From assembly GCA_030595525.1 (NCBI GenBank), contig JAUVDD010000078.1, positions 1-7,465 on the forward strand: a stretch of DNA of 7,465 bases, given 5' to 3'. The position numbers were made by a program, and so were the translations under genes. Source of the DNA: Puniceicoccales bacterium. Its GTDB lineage: Bacteria > Verrucomicrobiota > Verrucomicrobiia > Opitutales > Oceanipulchritudinaceae. Positions 6,270-7,465 of the stretch are shown in pieces. The notes below the pieces were generated by a model. The model had not been told where the DNA came from. It searched no databases and saw nothing but the letters and a program-made list of their open reading frames with translations. How positions within the stretch are numbered: position 1 is the first letter of the stretch; every line of letters begins with the position of its first letter.

Positions 6270-7400
6270 GCATCCATCAATATTCGGGTAAACAACAAAC
6301 CCCCTCATCAATTGATCGTCTCCAAACTGTCCATGATGCACGTTCTCCAATTGGATGGCGTCCTGCATGGTAGCCGGATCCATTCCCAGAAATGGAGCCA
6401 GTGCACTTCGATCTGCCAATAACTTTGGTGCGCGATAGGCGAACAGGTAATGTAGTTTCTTGAATTGGACAAATGAACTGAGCAACCGCGCCCCACCCTC
6501 GATGTAAACACCACCTATTCCTTCCTGATGACACTTCTCAGCAAATTCACTCAAGCCGTCGTCGCCCAGTGTGTCGTTAATCAACCAGAATCGAATTCCG
6601 AGTTCCTTTGCGAGCTGTTCAGTTCTTTCCTTGTGAACCTGGTTGCTCACAACGATGGTCCGGTCTTTCCACTTATCACAATAAACCTTGGGCGTTCCTT
6701 CGGTAAAAGTGATTAGATTCCGGTCGAAAACAAATCGGACCGGGCATCGGTCATCCTCCCCATTTTTCCGTATCGTTAACGAAGGATTATCAGTGATTAT
6801 TGTACCTGCACCAACTGCTATTGCGGGAAAGTAATTTCGCCAGAAATGGACATTCTCGCGAGCCATTTCACTCGTGATCCACTTGGATGAACCCCCGCGT
6901 GTGGCGATTCTCCCGTCTATTGTAGTGGCAATCTTCCCGGCAAAGAGAGGTCCCCCGCTCTTCATCACCCAATTGAAGATTAGATTCAGGTCCTCGCATT
7001 CCTCTGCAAGGATACCTTTTTGAACGATTAAACCTTCCTTCTCCAAAATCCCGAATCCGGCGCCATCATGCTTTGGATTCGGATCTGTGGCACCAATGAC
7101 AACCCTTCGGATTCCCGAATCAATGATCGCCCGAGTGCAGGGAGGCGTTCTTCCGTGAGTGGAGCAGGGCTCCAAGGTTACATAAAGGGAGGTTGTGTCA
7201 TTTGGATGCAATCCTGCGGCTCGGTAAGCATTCAGGGCAACAATCTCTGCATGATCCTCCCCGACTGGCTGAGTATGCCCCTCGGCGACGACTTCACCGT
7301 CCTGTGTGATAATGGCACCAACAGCTGGATTTGGATGCGTCTTTCCCATCGCCTCACGAGCTTGGGCAATTGCCAGTCGCATATATGCCGAATCATCCAT
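6267..7400 (-). CDS. ribD: Bifunctional riboflavin deaminase/reductase (RibD)
   Basis: RibD catalyses two successive cytosolic steps of riboflavin synthesis: deamination of the diaminopyrimidine ribosyl phosphate made from GTP, then NADPH-dependent reduction of the ribose. The 377-residue product is about the usual length. The N-terminal deaminase (about 1-145) has THPNPAVGAI (21-30), the zinc-binding HAE (50-52, Glu52 the proton shuttle) and EPCSTHGRTPPC (77-88) with zinc ligands Cys79 and Cys88. The C-terminal reductase (about 150-370) has KIATTIDGRIA (156-166), SKWIT (172-176), DNPSLTIR (204-211) and the NADPH-site IEGGARLL (300-307). ATG 7400 matches the family start and has AAGG nine bases upstream. 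Both domains look intact. No other rib gene is visible; rdgB follows after 11 bases. Confidence 0.96.
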   Translation of the reverse strand: MDDSAYMRLAIAQAREAMGKTHPNPAVGAIITQDGEVVAEGHTQPVGEDHAEIVALNAYRAAGLHPNDTTSLYVTLEPCSTHGRTPPCTRAIIDSGIRRVVIGATDPNPKHDGAGFGILEKEGLIVQKGILAEECEDLNLIFNWVMKSGGPLFAGKIATTIDGRIATRGGSSKWITSEMARENVHFWRNYFPAIAVGAGTIITDNPSLTIRKNGEDDRCPVRFVFDRNLITFTEGTPKVYCDKWKDRTIVVSNQVHKERTEQLAKELGIRFWLINDTLGDDGLSEFAEKCHQEGIGGVYIEGGARLLSSFVQFKKLHYLFAYRAPKLLADRSALAPFLGMDPATMQDAIQLENVHHGQFGDDQLMRGFVVYPNIDGC

Positions 7401-7406
7401 TAATCG

Positions 7407-7465
7407 TTACCTTAACACGAAGGGATTTCCGTTCGCTTCATCACCAACAGAAGTCTCCGGACCGT
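7407..7465 (-). other. Possible 3' end of an upstream minus-strand gene
   Basis: From the right edge one minus-strand frame reads 18 codons, GPETSVGDEANGNPFVLR, and stops at TAA 7409-7407, six bases before the ribD ATG. The spacing resembles that of ribD to rdgB, where the stop of one gene sits beside the AAGG of the next. Another frame, TVRRLLLVMKRTEIPSC, is also open to a TAA at 7414-7412, so the short length proves little. I do not recognise either peptide. If real, ribD is not first in its operon; if not, this is the ribD leader, in which I see no good promoter. Confidence 0.25.
7410..7413 (-). promoter_or_regulatory. Ribosome binding site AAGG of ribD
   Basis: AAGG on the minus strand lies nine bases before ATG 7400, the same spacing as at rdgB. 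It supports ATG 7400 rather than the next in-frame ATG at codon 7. Confidence 0.45.

Noticed and set aside
5945..6373. Plus-strand open frame of 142 codons across rdgB and the end of ribD
   Set aside because: It lies opposite the catalytic parts of RdgB; composition is that of an antisense shadow.
1..7465. New defence system, mobile element or CRISPR
   Set aside because: Every stretch is taken by recognised metabolic genes or short junctions; no direct-repeat array, transposase, integrase or toxin-antitoxin pair was seen.

Overview
The window holds seven protein-coding genes packed almost end to end. They form one central plus-strand run (menC, menE, guaB, ispH) flanked by minus-strand genes on both sides: a DegT/StrS-type aminotransferase running off the left edge, and ribD-rdgB on the right. 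I see no tRNA, rRNA, CRISPR array, insertion sequence or phage gene. No stretch over 300 bases lacks a gene; the longest gap is the 112 bases between the divergent aminotransferase and menC starts. Base composition looks near 50% GC and even across genes, so nothing suggests recent transfer.

The genes suggest a bacterium that makes menaquinone by the o-succinylbenzoate route, isoprenoids by the MEP route, and its own riboflavin. From memory of family sequences, the N-terminal half of MenC, the compact MenE and the unusual IMP dehydrogenase look more like the PVC/cyanobacterial side of bacteria (for example Opitutae in the Verrucomicrobiota) than like Enterobacteria or Bacillus. This placement is an inference and was not checked by search.

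Layout. Bases 1-825 (minus): PLP-dependent sugar-aminotransferase-type protein, C-terminus missing. Bases 826-937: divergent intergenic region with a good sigma70-like promoter for the aminotransferase placed almost on its ATG. Bases 938-3120 (plus): menC and menE, overlapping by 25 bases, which catalyse consecutive steps of menaquinone synthesis. Bases 3171-4751: guaB, IMP dehydrogenase with a CBS pair and several odd active-site residues. Bases 4764-5648: ispH, last step of the MEP pathway, 12 bases after guaB. Then, one base later and convergent, rdgB (5650-6255, minus), an ITP/XTP pyrophosphatase, and upstream of it ribD (6267-7400, minus), the bifunctional riboflavin deaminase/reductase. 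The last 65 bases may hold the tail of another minus-strand gene.

How they fit together: IspH supplies IPP and DMAPP for the polyprenyl tail that menaquinone needs, while MenC and MenE build its ring precursor. GuaB feeds the guanine nucleotides from which riboflavin is made (RibD), and RdgB clears ITP and XTP, the deaminated by-products around the same purine branch. These links are plausible but each enzyme is housekeeping, and I do not see a previously undescribed system here. The most interesting item is the set of substitutions in the IMP dehydrogenase.
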